From: PHAA01 sp034678805
GTDB lineage: Bacteria > Bacillota > Syntrophomonadia > Syntrophomonadales > Syntrophomonadaceae
Assembly: GCA_034678805.1 (NCBI GenBank)
Contig: JAXDBN010000177.1
Span: 1-6,803 of the forward strand
Direction of reading: 5' to 3'
Length of the DNA: 6,803 nt
Shown: piece after piece, positions 1-6,351 of the stretch
How positions within the stretch are numbered: the stretch's first letter is position 1
How the letters are laid out: every line of letters starts with the position of its first letter
Notes under the pieces: model-generated
Seen by the model: only the letters and a program-made list of their open reading frames with translations
Told to the model about the DNA's origin: nothing
Database searches by the model: none
Program-made: the position numbers and the translations under genes

Positions 1-1604
1 TCGCCGCCGTTAGCCAGGGCGGCAATGTAGTCTGCCAGATCAATAAGGGTATACTGGTTGGCACCCTGCCCAATGGACATGTTAAATGTGTCAAACGGCT
101 GCCAGTTAGTATCGAAATTATAATCAATCTCATATTGAGCCTCTAGCTGGGCCTGTTCGTTCTGCTTCTTTTTCTCGATCTCCTTGACCTGATCCGGGCT
201 GGCCTGGGCCAGGAGCTGGGTGTACTTCTCCTCTAATTTTTTGCGCAGGTTATCATATTTACGGTCTATCAAGAGGGCGTTCAACTCTCGTTTCCATTCC
301 GGGGTAGGAACCAGGCCCTGGGATTCGTAAGGAAGATCGATCCCCGTCTTTTGTCCAAGCCCGAAGTCCTGGGCTACTTTAATTAGAGCGTCCTTGCCGG
401 CCCGGCGGGCCATCTCCTGGAAGTATACATTGCAGGATTTGGCCATACCACTATAGTAGTTGAGATTACCATGCACTCCGGTACAAGGAATATAAGGTGC
501 AATCCAATACCGGCCCCCGCACTTTACAAAGTCATTCAGGGGATCCATGACCTTGCTTTCCAGGGCGGCCATACCAGTGATCGGTTTAAAGGTCGAGCCA
601 GGCGGATAGCATACTTGAATAGCGCGGTTTAAAGCCGCGCCAGGATTCATAGGGTCATAATTATCCCCCTGGGGAAAATAATAGGCGGCCAGACTGGAAC
701 TGATGTTGCCCTTCCAGTCATCGGGCCGCATAGCCGGGCTGCTGGCCATGGCCAATATGTCGCCGGTTTTTACATCCATCAATACGGCAGCGCCGACCTT
801 GGCTTTGGGGTATTTCTGCTGCAGCCGGGTCAAGTTGCTTTCCAGTGAGTTCTCCATTACCGCCTGTAATTTGTTATCCAAGGTAAGCTTAAGGTTGTTA
901 CCGGGTACAGGTTCAAGCGTCACCAGTTCCCCGATAGGCCTGGCGTTGGCATCTACTTCCAGGCGCCGGGCCCCGTAAGTACCGCGCAATTCATCCTCAT
1001 ACTCTTTCTCTATACCGGATTTGCCTATCAGACTGTTGATGTTATATACAGCATTGGAAGCTGTCAATTCATCCTGATTAATAGAATGGATATACCCTAA
1101 AACGTGCCCGGCCAGGGTACCCTGCGGGTATGAACGCAAAGGTTCGGTATCAATGTTAACGCCCGGCAGGTTTTCACGATCTTCTTCAATTTTAACCACT
1201 AAATCCCAGGTAATATCACGAACTATTACCACCGGCTCAAACAATCGATATTGTTGGGAAGCTATTTTTTCCTTAACCACAGCAGCGGTTATCTCCGGAT
1301 AGGATGGCTGCAGGAGGGACACCAGCCGGTCGACCAGCTCATCATGAACATCCTTGCCAGGATTGGTGAGGGTCAGAGTATAAACCAACTCATTGGCGGC
1401 CAGGGTTGCGCCATTACGATCATAGATTTCCCCCCGGGATGGTTTTATCGAAACCAGCCGAATTCGATTTTCTTTGGCCTTGACCTGGTAAACATCGCTG
1501 TGATAAAGCTGTACAATAGCCAGTTTTATGGTCAGCAGGCCCAAAAGTGCGAAAATGACCAGGGTATAATTTTTCAGACGGTGATCCAAGTTGCTTTGTT
1601 TCAT
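1..1604 (-). CDS. mrdA: Penicillin-binding protein 2 (elongation-specific class B transpeptidase), 3' end cut by window
   Basis: Class B PBP that cross-links peptidoglycan on the outer face of the membrane during side-wall growth, partner of RodA and MreBCD. I translated 534 codons from the ATG at 1604 without a stop. A short cytoplasmic N-terminus precedes one membrane anchor (about residues 12-34). The PBP-dimer-domain signature RGEIYDRNG is at 57-65, and the transpeptidase domain starts near 265. The catalytic SxxK is STFK with Ser337 and Lys340; SxN is SCN at 390-392. The third box, KTG(T/S), lies beyond the left edge; the KTG at 419-421 is the structural KTGIDLP motif. Between EWK (436-438) and NMSIGQG (508-514) there is a charged, helix-forming insertion of about 55 residues. 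The start ATG overlaps the mreD stop (ATGA) and has AAGGAGG upstream at 1618-1624. The position directly after mreBCD supports PBP2 over a division PBP3 or sporulation SpoVD, which have other neighbours. Confidence 0.95.
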   Translation of the reverse strand, partial: MKQSNLDHRLKNYTLVIFALLGLLTIKLAIVQLYHSDVYQVKAKENRIRLVSIKPSRGEIYDRNGATLAANELVYTLTLTNPGKDVHDELVDRLVSLLQPSYPEITAAVVKEKIASQQYRLFEPVVIVRDITWDLVVKIEEDRENLPGVNIDTEPLRSYPQGTLAGHVLGYIHSINQDELTASNAVYNINSLIGKSGIEKEYEDELRGTYGARRLEVDANARPIGELVTLEPVPGNNLKLTLDNKLQAVMENSLESNLTRLQQKYPKAKVGAAVLMDVKTGDILAMASSPAMRPDDWKGNISSSLAAYYFPQGDNYDPMNPGAALNRAIQVCYPPGSTFKPITGMAALESKVMDPLNDFVKCGGRYWIAPYIPCTGVHGNLNYYSGMAKSCNVYFQEMARRAGKDALIKVAQDFGLGQKTGIDLPYESQGLVPTPEWKRELNALLIDRKYDNLRKKLEEKYTQLLAQASPDQVKEIEKKKQNEQAQLEAQYEIDYNFDTNWQPFDTFNMSIGQGANQYTLIDLADYIAALANGG

Positions 1605-2107
1605 CGCAGCAGGCCTTCCTCCTTAAGCAATCCCGCACCTGATGACCTAAAATACCAAATATATATGGGTGTAGCTATAATGGTGTTGTATATACCCTGG
1701 TAGATAAGCTCGGCCAACATGTTTTTGTCCAAGCCGAAGCCTTTTATCCCGATAAATGAAATGATTATTATAATCAGGGAATTGATTATCGTACCGCTTA
1801 CCACACCAATAATCCCCACCAGGATGTTGTCTTTAAAAACCGGGCCTTCCATCTTGCCCATTATGTAAGCGGTAATCCCTTTGCTAATGGCACTGATTCC
1901 TATCATGCGCCCCAGATACAGGTCTTCCCACAAGCCGCAGGCTGCACCATATACAGCTCCCTTGGTGGAACCGCTGAATACCGCATAAAAAATTACCAGG
2001 ATCAAGAGTAAGTCCGGAACAATCCCATGGATAGGGATGGCTCTGAAAAGAGTGGTTTGGAAAAACAAAGCCAGGAATGGCAATAGAAGAAGAATAAGAG
2101 AGCGCAT
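1601..2107 (-). CDS. mreD: Rod shape-determining protein MreD
   Basis: Integral membrane component of the elongasome, thought to link MreC and MreB to the PBP2/RodA synthase. The 168-residue length is typical. The protein is almost entirely hydrophobic, with about five or six membrane segments (roughly 3-22, 28-45, 68-84, 96-118 and 134-155). Family-like features are the PDLLLILVIFYA stretch (31-42), the G-rich segment leading to GLWEDLYLG (58-66), and a short charged tail KEEGLLR. Sequence conservation in MreD is low, so the call rests on length, topology, these motifs and the place between mreC and mrdA. The ATG start follows mreC by 7 bases, with AAAGGGGTG upstream as the ribosome site; the stop TGA overlaps the mrdA ATG. 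Confidence 0.93.
   Translation of the reverse strand: MRSLILLLLPFLALFFQTTLFRAIPIHGIVPDLLLILVIFYAVFSGSTKGAVYGAACGLWEDLYLGRMIGISAISKGITAYIMGKMEGPVFKDNILVGIIGVVSGTIINSLIIIIISFIGIKGFGLDKNMLAELIYQGIYNTIIATPIYIWYFRSSGAGLLKEEGLLR
1618..1624 (-). promoter_or_regulatory. mrdA ribosome binding site inside mreD
   Basis: AAGGAGG on the minus strand, 13 bases before the mrdA ATG at 1604. The spacing is longer than usual, but there is no other in-frame start closer to it, and the gene's four-base overlap with mreD also allows translational coupling. Confidence 0.6.
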
Positions 2108-2114
2108 TGGTTTT

Positions 2115-2969
2115 TTACACCCCTTTTTCGGCGGGCTGGGTGACAGCCCTGAAGGCCTTGATTACCAGCACTTCTTCCAACCGGTTAAAATTAACCGCCG
2201 GCTGTACGTAAGCGGACTGTACAAGTCCGTTCGCTTCCTTTTGGATGGTAATTACAGTACCGATCTGGATACCCGGAGGATAAACCTGGGATAACCCTGA
2301 AGTGACTACAGGTTCCCCTTCCTGCACCGGGGAATAGTATGGTATATTTATCATCTTGAGCTGACCATTCCCGACTCCCTCCACTATGCCACGATTTTCA
2401 CGCGTTTGTTGGAGAATAGCACCCACCGCCAGTTCCCGGTCAGTGATCAGTAAAACCTGAGCACTATTACTGCTGACATTGATGATTTTACCTACCAGCC
2501 CTTCCGGGGTTATAACCGGCATGTTCACAGCCAGACCGAAATCGGTCCCCTTATCAATAGTCAGGGTATTATACCAGTTATTGGCGCCCCGGGCTATTAC
2601 CCGGGTTGCTTCTAAAGTATACTGAGCTGATTGGGCGTTTTGATAATCGAGTAAGGCACGTAATCTCTCTACCTCTGCCTTGTATTGGCGCAGCTGCATG
2701 TTTTCCAAACTTAGTTGCTGGTTCTTGTCCGCCTCAGCTTGCAGGCGTTCCTCTAAACTCTGCACACCCAGCAATTTGGTTCCAATATGTATTAATCCCT
2801 GCTGCACCAGGTCCACGCCCTTCTGCAGCGGGGCATAAGTCTCCCGGACCAATTGCGAAGCCCCACTCAGACTCTGGCTGTTGCTGGAACCCAGCTTTAT
2901 AACCAGTATTAAAATCAGGGCCGTAAATAGAAGAGCCCAAAAGCCCTTTTTCTCAAATAACTTGAACAA
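2115..2969 (-). CDS. mreC: Rod shape-determining protein MreC
   Basis: Bitopic membrane scaffold of the elongasome that binds and activates PBP2 outside the membrane. It has 284 residues, normal for the family. A short basic N-terminus leads to one membrane helix (about 9-27), then a coiled coil (about 70-110, rich in E, Q, L and K) that mediates dimerisation. The two-part beta domain follows: VIARGANNWYNTLTIDKG at 124-141, a VGKI turn at 159-162, and VVTSGLSQVYPPGIQIG at 221-237. The start must be the TTG at 2969 or later, because an in-frame TGA lies just upstream (2976-2978); the resulting MFKLFEKKGF resembles usual MreC N-termini. It begins 14 bases after mreB and ends 7 bases before mreD. 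Confidence 0.95.
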   Translation of the reverse strand: MFKLFEKKGFWALLFTALILILVIKLGSSNSQSLSGASQLVRETYAPLQKGVDLVQQGLIHIGTKLLGVQSLEERLQAEADKNQQLSLENMQLRQYKAEVERLRALLDYQNAQSAQYTLEATRVIARGANNWYNTLTIDKGTDFGLAVNMPVITPEGLVGKIINVSSNSAQVLLITDRELAVGAILQQTRENRGIVEGVGNGQLKMINIPYYSPVQEGEPVVTSGLSQVYPPGIQIGTVITIQKEANGLVQSAYVQPAVNFNRLEEVLVIKAFRAVTQPAEKGV

Positions 2970-2975
2970 CCCTAT

Positions 2976-2981
2976 TCACCC
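2976..2981 (-). promoter_or_regulatory. Weak ribosome binding site of mreC
   Basis: GGGTGA lies 6 bases before the TTG start, in the 14-base mreB-mreC gap. It pairs poorly with the anti-Shine-Dalgarno compared with the AAGGAGG sites of mreB, rex and mrdA. Together with the TTG start it suggests lower or coupled translation of mreC relative to mreB. The assignment is an inference from position. Confidence 0.4.
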
Positions 2982-2983
2982 GA

Positions 2984-4006
2984 TCAAGTATTTCTTTTAG
3001 GATTCAAAATAAGTCTTTTCAGAGTCTCAATATTCTCAAGTACCCGGCCGGTTCCCCGCGCCACTGCCAAAAGCGGCTCCTCACACACATAAACCGGCAT
3101 ATGGGTTTCATACCCGATCAATTTATCCAAACCGCGCAGCAGCGACCCGCCGCCTGCCATCACTATACCCCGGTCCATAATATCCGAGGCCAGTTCCGGC
3201 GGGGTTTTCTCCAAACACACCTTGATCCCTTCAATAATCTGTTCCACCGTTTCCCTCAAAGCTTGCTGGATCTCCACCGAAGAAACCTGAATAGTCTGGG
3301 GTAATCCGGTAACCAGATCCCTCCCTTTGACCTCGTAGAACAACTCGGGATCCTCCAGGAGAGCCGATCCGATATTGATTTTGATGTTCTCAGCGGTACG
3401 CTCTCCGATTAGCAGATTATAATTTCTCTTTAAGTGCTGGATAATGGCTTCGTCCATTTTATCTCCAGCCACCCGGACTGATTTGGCAGTAACGATCCCT
3501 CCCAAAGAAATGACCGCGACCTCAGTGGTCCCACCCCCGATGTCAACTATCATGTTCCCGGTGGGTTCATGTACCGGTAAACCTGCACCTATGGCCGCAG
3601 CCATTGGTTCTTCCAGCAGATAGGCTTCTTTGGCGCCTCCGGCTAAAGCGGCTTCTTTGACCGCTCTTTCCTCTACCGTAGTACAGCCGGTAGGAATACT
3701 TATGACAACCCTGGGTTTTACCAGAGACTTCTTTCCTCCCAGCGCTTTGCCGATAAAATATTTCAACATGGACTGGGTCACGTCAAAATCAGCTATTACC
3801 CCATCCTTCATAGGACGAATAGCTACTATATTGCCGGGGGTGCGGCCAATCATCTGCTTGGCTTCCTCCCCAACTGCCACCACCCGTCCGCTGTGCACCT
3901 GAATGGCTACCACCGACGGTTCGGTAAGAATAACCCCGTGTCCCTTCAAATGCACCAGGGTATTGGCAGTTCCCAAATCTATCCCTAAATCTTTACTGAA
4001 TAGCAC
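2984..4006 (-). CDS. mreB: Rod shape-determining protein MreB (bacterial actin)
   Basis: ATP-dependent actin-like protein that forms membrane-bound filaments and orients side-wall synthesis. The 340-residue protein has the full actin-fold signature: phosphate 1 loop DLGTANT (10-16), connect 1 PMKDGVIADF (65-74), the conserved LLEEPMAAAIGAGL (130-143) with the catalytic glutamate region, phosphate 2 loop DIGGGTTEVAV (155-165), adenosine motif AGGGSLLRGLD (284-294) and connect 2 near EEPLLAVARGTG (309-320). The start is a GTG at 4006, with a strong AAGGAGG (4017-4023) 10 bases upstream; the N-terminus MLFSKDLGIDLGTANT matches the family. It lies 22 bases after radC and opens the mreBCD-mrdA block. 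An Mbl or MreBH paralogue cannot be told apart by sequence alone, but linkage to mreC and mreD supports MreB. Confidence 0.98.
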   Translation of the reverse strand: MLFSKDLGIDLGTANTLVHLKGHGVILTEPSVVAIQVHSGRVVAVGEEAKQMIGRTPGNIVAIRPMKDGVIADFDVTQSMLKYFIGKALGGKKSLVKPRVVISIPTGCTTVEERAVKEAALAGGAKEAYLLEEPMAAAIGAGLPVHEPTGNMIVDIGGGTTEVAVISLGGIVTAKSVRVAGDKMDEAIIQHLKRNYNLLIGERTAENIKINIGSALLEDPELFYEVKGRDLVTGLPQTIQVSSVEIQQALRETVEQIIEGIKVCLEKTPPELASDIMDRGIVMAGGGSLLRGLDKLIGYETHMPVYVCEEPLLAVARGTGRVLENIETLKRLILNPKRNT

Positions 4007-4028
4007 GTTTTAGAGTCCTCCTTAAGTT

Positions 4029-4724
4029 TTATATTAAACCTTTTTCTTTAAAACTACAGTACCTCTGCTCTCCTATAATAACATGATCTAGTATTTCAAT
4101 CCCCATAATTTGACCCGCTTCTATTAGCCGGCGGGTAATTTCAATATCCTGCTGGCTGGGGGCCGGATCCCCGCTGGGATGATTATGAGCCAGAATTATC
4201 GAGGCGGCACTGCGTTTCACAGCGGTTTTAAACACTTCCCGGGGATGAACGATCGAACTATGTAAGCCGCCTATTGAAATACCCTCTTTGGTGATAACCC
4301 CGCCTTTTCGATCCAGGTACAGAGCCAGGAAATGTTCCCGGTCATAATCACGCATCTCCTGCAGTAAAACCTTTTCGGCATACTGCTGTACATCATAGGG
4401 AGAGCGGATCAACCACCTGTTTTCTACATCCCGGCAAACCCGGCTGCCTATCTCCAAAGCCGCCTTGATATTGGCCGCTTTGGCTTGACCCACACCCTTG
4501 ACCTGGGTTAACTCCTCAAGGGTAGTTTCTTTGAGATGTCTTAATCCATGATAGGTTTTCAGCAGTTGGTTGGCCAGCTCCAGGGCACTGGTCTCCCTGG
4601 TACCGTTGCCCAATATAATAGCCAGTAATTCATGGTCGCTGAGGTGATCAGCACCCAGATTGAGCAGCTTTTCCCGGGGTCTTGAATCATAGGGCATATC
4701 TTTGATAAGAGTGGTGTATTGCAT
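4029..4724 (-). CDS. radC: RadC family JAB/MPN-domain protein
   Basis: Predicted zinc-dependent JAMM-fold protein of still uncertain biochemical function; the old DNA-repair name came from a recG allele and is not established for the family. Its 231 residues are the usual length. An N-terminal RPREKLL...LSDHELLAIILGNGT region (16-42) precedes a helix-hairpin-helix (LTQVKGVGQAKAANI, 72-86). The C-terminal JAB domain carries the complete metal motif HNHPSGDPAPSQQD at 180-193 (His180, His182, Ser190, Asp193) and an upstream glutamate, Glu147, in TKEGISIGG. All predicted metal ligands are intact. The ATG at 4724 follows the maf stop by 3 bases, with GGAGG (4736-4740) in the end of maf. The radC-mreB order is common in Clostridia, which suggests co-transcription with the shape genes but not a shared function. 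Confidence 0.96.
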   Translation of the reverse strand: MQYTTLIKDMPYDSRPREKLLNLGADHLSDHELLAIILGNGTRETSALELANQLLKTYHGLRHLKETTLEELTQVKGVGQAKAANIKAALEIGSRVCRDVENRWLIRSPYDVQQYAEKVLLQEMRDYDREHFLALYLDRKGGVITKEGISIGGLHSSIVHPREVFKTAVKRSAASIILAHNHPSGDPAPSQQDIEITRRLIEAGQIMGIEILDHVIIGEQRYCSFKEKGLI

Positions 4725-4727
4725 GGA

Positions 4728-5312
4728 TTAGCAGACCTCCAACAAATCCAACCCTTTTCTTGTCAGCATTAAATTCAACCTGTTCAGCGGTAATCCCACC
4801 ACATTGAAATAACATCCTTCAATGCGGTCAACCAGCAGCGCACCCCATCCTTGAATTGCATAGGATCCGGCTTTATCCATCCATTCACCATGATTAAGGT
4901 AGTTATCTATATCCCGGTTGGACAGGCAGCGAAAAAACACATCGGTGCATTCGACCGCCAGCTCCGGTATGGTATCCCCTGCTTCGGCAACACACAAACC
5001 GGTCATAACCTGGTGGACCTGCCCGCTTAATCGAGACAGCATGGCAAAGGCATCATTCCTGTCGGCCGGTTTTCCCATGACTTTACCTTCCCAGCTAACC
5101 ACCGTATCTGCGGCTATGACAATGCCGTCCTGCAAACCCTGGAGAACGTGCTGGGCTTTTTGCCAGGCTATGGTACGAACTAAATCTTCGGGTGATTTTG
5201 ATAGGGAGAGGTCTTCCGTTATATTGGCGGGGGAGACTACAAAATCCAGCCCCATTTGCTGCAATAGTGACTGTCGCCGAGGTGATTCTGACGCCAGAAT
5301 AATCTTTTTCAA
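4728..5312 (-). CDS. maf: Maf family nucleoside triphosphate pyrophosphatase (dTTP/UTP type)
   Basis: House-cleaning enzyme that hydrolyses non-canonical or excess nucleoside triphosphates to monophosphate and pyrophosphate in the cytoplasm; overproduction of the Bacillus homologue blocks septation, hence the name. The 194 residues are typical. The N-terminal signature LASESPRRQSLL (6-17) binds the triphosphate, AADTVV (67-72) holds the proposed catalytic Asp69, and KPADRNDAFAMLSRLSGQ (81-98) is the second hallmark. YAIQGWGALLVDRIEGCYFNV (151-171) has the IQG form seen in the YhdE-like dTTP/UTP subgroup rather than the SEG form of YceF-like m7GTP enzymes. Subgroup assignment is from remembered motifs. 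The start is TTG at 5312: an in-frame TGA lies two codons upstream, and AAGAGG (5321-5326) sits 8 bases away. It starts 18 bases after the DUF4321 gene and is followed closely by radC. Confidence 0.95.
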   Translation of the reverse strand: MKKIILASESPRRQSLLQQMGLDFVVSPANITEDLSLSKSPEDLVRTIAWQKAQHVLQGLQDGIVIAADTVVSWEGKVMGKPADRNDAFAMLSRLSGQVHQVMTGLCVAEAGDTIPELAVECTDVFFRCLSNRDIDNYLNHGEWMDKAGSYAIQGWGALLVDRIEGCYFNVVGLPLNRLNLMLTRKGLDLLEVC

Positions 5313-5330
5313 TTTTCAAACCTCTTATAA

Positions 5331-5618
5331 TTACAGCCTTTGGTAAAATACCCAGGCAACGATAAAGCCCAATATACTAAAAAAATTGATATTAAACATA
5401 AAACCAAAAGTCAGTGAAAAAACATTTAAGTCCATGGTGAATGCAGGCAAGCCCACACTCTGTACATGACCAAGGATACTGACTGCCGGCCACAATTTTA
5501 CGATAGCGTTTCCTATCCAACTGCCGATTATACCTCCAATAACCAATAGCAATAAAAGCAATTGCCAGCCCGGATAGGTACGCGTTCTCCCAGCCAACCG
5601 GTCTTCCCCCCGTAACAT
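5331..5618 (-). CDS. DUF4321 family small membrane protein, unknown function
   Basis: Small membrane protein of up to 95 residues with two predicted membrane helices: about 18-39 (W followed by LLLLLLVIGGIIG) and about 67-91. The C-terminal DLNVFSLTFGFMFNINFFSI (63-82) resembles the DUF4321 pattern of D-L-x-V-x-S-L-T-F-G-F followed by a short hydrophobic end, and the gene next to maf is the usual location of this family in Clostridia. Function is unknown. Coordinates give the longest frame, from the ATG at 5618, which has no ribosome site. A TTG at 5597 gives an 88-residue protein beginning MAGRTRTYPGW, has GGGGGG 8 bases upstream, and lies downstream of the predicted transcription start; I consider it the likelier start. 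It appears to be the first gene of the maf-radC-mreBCD-mrdA operon. Confidence 0.8.
   Translation of the reverse strand: MLRGEDRLAGRTRTYPGWQLLLLLLVIGGIIGSWIGNAIVKLWPAVSILGHVQSVGLPAFTMDLNVFSLTFGFMFNINFFSILGFIVAWVFYQRL
5606..5611 (-). promoter_or_regulatory. Candidate ribosome binding site for DUF4321 gene, favouring the TTG start
   Basis: GGGGGG on the minus strand, 8 bases before the TTG at 5597. It can pair with the CCUCC anti-Shine-Dalgarno with one G-U wobble. It lies downstream of the ATG at 5618, whose own upstream bases are A/T-rich with no purine-rich site. Confidence 0.45.
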
Positions 5619-5619
5619 T

Positions 5620-5648
5620 TTTTAAAGTTTAGCACTAGTGACTGCCAA
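5620..5648 (-). promoter_or_regulatory. Candidate sigma-A promoter of the DUF4321-maf-radC-mreBCD-mrdA operon
   Basis: On the minus strand TTGGCA (5643-5648; 5 of 6 to TTGACA) is followed after 17 bases by TTAAAA (5620-5625; 4 of 6 to TATAAT). The predicted transcription start falls near 5613, inside or just after the ATG at 5618. A second weaker pairing, TTGTCT with TAAACT, also has 17-base spacing. It sits just downstream of the rex terminator, where a new promoter is expected. The -10 match is weak, so this is a candidate only. Confidence 0.4.
5633..5640. repeat. Perfect 8-bp palindrome CACTAGTG in the promoter spacer
   Basis: CACTAGTG is its own reverse complement and lies between the -35 and -10 of the candidate operon promoter. 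With one bulged base the dyad extends to AGCACTAGTGACT. The adjacent CTGCC (5642-5646) and GGCAG (5655-5659) form a further short hairpin over the -35. These could be operator elements or chance; nothing in the sequence identifies a binding protein. Confidence 0.25.
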
Positions 5649-5665
5649 AGACAAGGCAGATAAGA

Positions 5666-5696
5666 AAGGAGGCCGTACCTCAAAAGCAGCCTCCTT
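5666..5696 (-). terminator. Hairpin terminator downstream of rex
   Basis: Minus-strand AAGGAGGC (5689-5696) and GCCTCCTT (5666-5673) form a perfect 8-bp stem around a 15-base loop, 9 bases past the rex stop. The tract after it, TCTTATCT, is only moderately T-rich. On the opposite strand the same stem is followed by TATTTTTT, so it might act in both directions, although no plus-strand gene needs it. Confidence 0.65.
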
Positions 5697-5705
5697 CGCT
5701 ATTTT

Positions 5706-6335
5706 TTAGCGGTTATGGGAAAGATTGAAGCTTAGTACCTTCAAGTTCACTGCCAGGTCGACATTTCTCAGGATCACATCGGGAGGAACTTTGAGCACCT
5801 GTGGAGAGAAGTTGAGGATAGCCGCGACTCCCGCATCCACCAGGCGATCGGTAACTTTTTGAGCTTCGCTGGCCGGAACTGTGATAATACCGATATTTAT
5901 GTCGTGCTCCTTAACCAGCTTTTCCAGGATATCCATCGAATCCACCATTACCCCGGCTAGATTCTGGCCTACTATATTCTGGTCAACGTCACAGATGGCC
6001 CGGATCGAGAAACCCCGCTGCCTGAAACCTTCATATAGTGCCAGGGCCGATCCTAATTTACCAGCTCCAATAATAGCCAGGTTCCATTCTTTATTAAGCC
6101 CCAAAATTTTAGTTAAATAGCCTAATAGTTCGTCTACCCGGTATCCCACTCCCCGGGTACCAAACTCGCCGAAATAAGCGAGATCTTTACGTACCTGAGC
6201 GGAACTAACCCCGACGCTGTTGGCAATCTCTTCCGAGGAAACGGTCTCAACGCCGGCCTTTCTCAGATTGCTAAGCTGACGCGAGTATATAGAGAGTCGG
6301 ATAACGGTAGCTTCAGGAATCTTGTATACTTTCAA
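5706..6335 (-). CDS. rex: Redox-sensing transcriptional repressor Rex
   Basis: DNA-binding repressor that reads the NADH/NAD+ ratio and releases its operators when NADH is high, controlling fermentation and NADH-oxidising genes in Gram-positive bacteria. From the TTG at 6335 it has 209 residues, the family length. A winged-helix domain at the N-terminus includes the helix-turn-helix (about 33-56) and the hallmark DLAYFGEFGTRGVGY (51-65). The Rossmann domain carries IIGAGKLGSAL (88-98) and ICDVDQNIVGQ (114-124), and the C-terminal swapped helix contains NVDLAVNLKVLSFNLSH (191-207). The frame stays open to an ATG at 6401, but the extra 22 residues are unlike Rex and would cover the promoter; AAAGGAG at 6345-6351 fixes the TTG start. 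It is flanked by terminators on both sides, so it is likely monocistronic, with possible autoregulation at 6350-6367. Confidence 0.96.
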   Translation of the reverse strand: MKVYKIPEATVIRLSIYSRQLSNLRKAGVETVSSEEIANSVGVSSAQVRKDLAYFGEFGTRGVGYRVDELLGYLTKILGLNKEWNLAIIGAGKLGSALALYEGFRQRGFSIRAICDVDQNIVGQNLAGVMVDSMDILEKLVKEHDINIGIITVPASEAQKVTDRLVDAGVAAILNFSPQVLKVPPDVILRNVDLAVNLKVLSFNLSHNR

Positions 6336-6344
6336 AATTCCCCA

Positions 6345-6351
6345 CTCCTTT
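6345..6351 (-). promoter_or_regulatory. Ribosome binding site that fixes the rex TTG start
   Basis: AAAGGAG lies 9 bases before the TTG at 6335, an ideal spacing. It places translation initiation at the Rex family N-terminus MKVYKIPEAT and argues against the longer open frame beginning at 6401. Confidence 0.85.

Noticed and set aside
342..350. KTG at PBP2 residues 419-421 as the third catalytic box
   Set aside because: It belongs to the structural KTGIDLP motif between SxN and the true KTG; the catalytic KTG should lie beyond the left edge, after the NGG at 532-534.
1251..1703. Plus-strand open frame of 150 codons
   Set aside because: It is antisense to the conserved mrdA N-terminus and mreD C-terminus, resembles no family, and has low-complexity composition typical of a shadow frame.
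4918..5346. Plus-strand open frame of 142 codons
   Set aside because: It is the antisense of maf, whose protein motifs are fully conserved; the plus-strand product (many T, S, A residues) shows no recognisable domain.
5613..5705. A Rex operator upstream of the DUF4321 gene
   Set aside because: TTGTCTTTGGCAGTCAC has only one TTGT half and no matching second half at the required spacing, so there is no direct support for Rex control of the operon.
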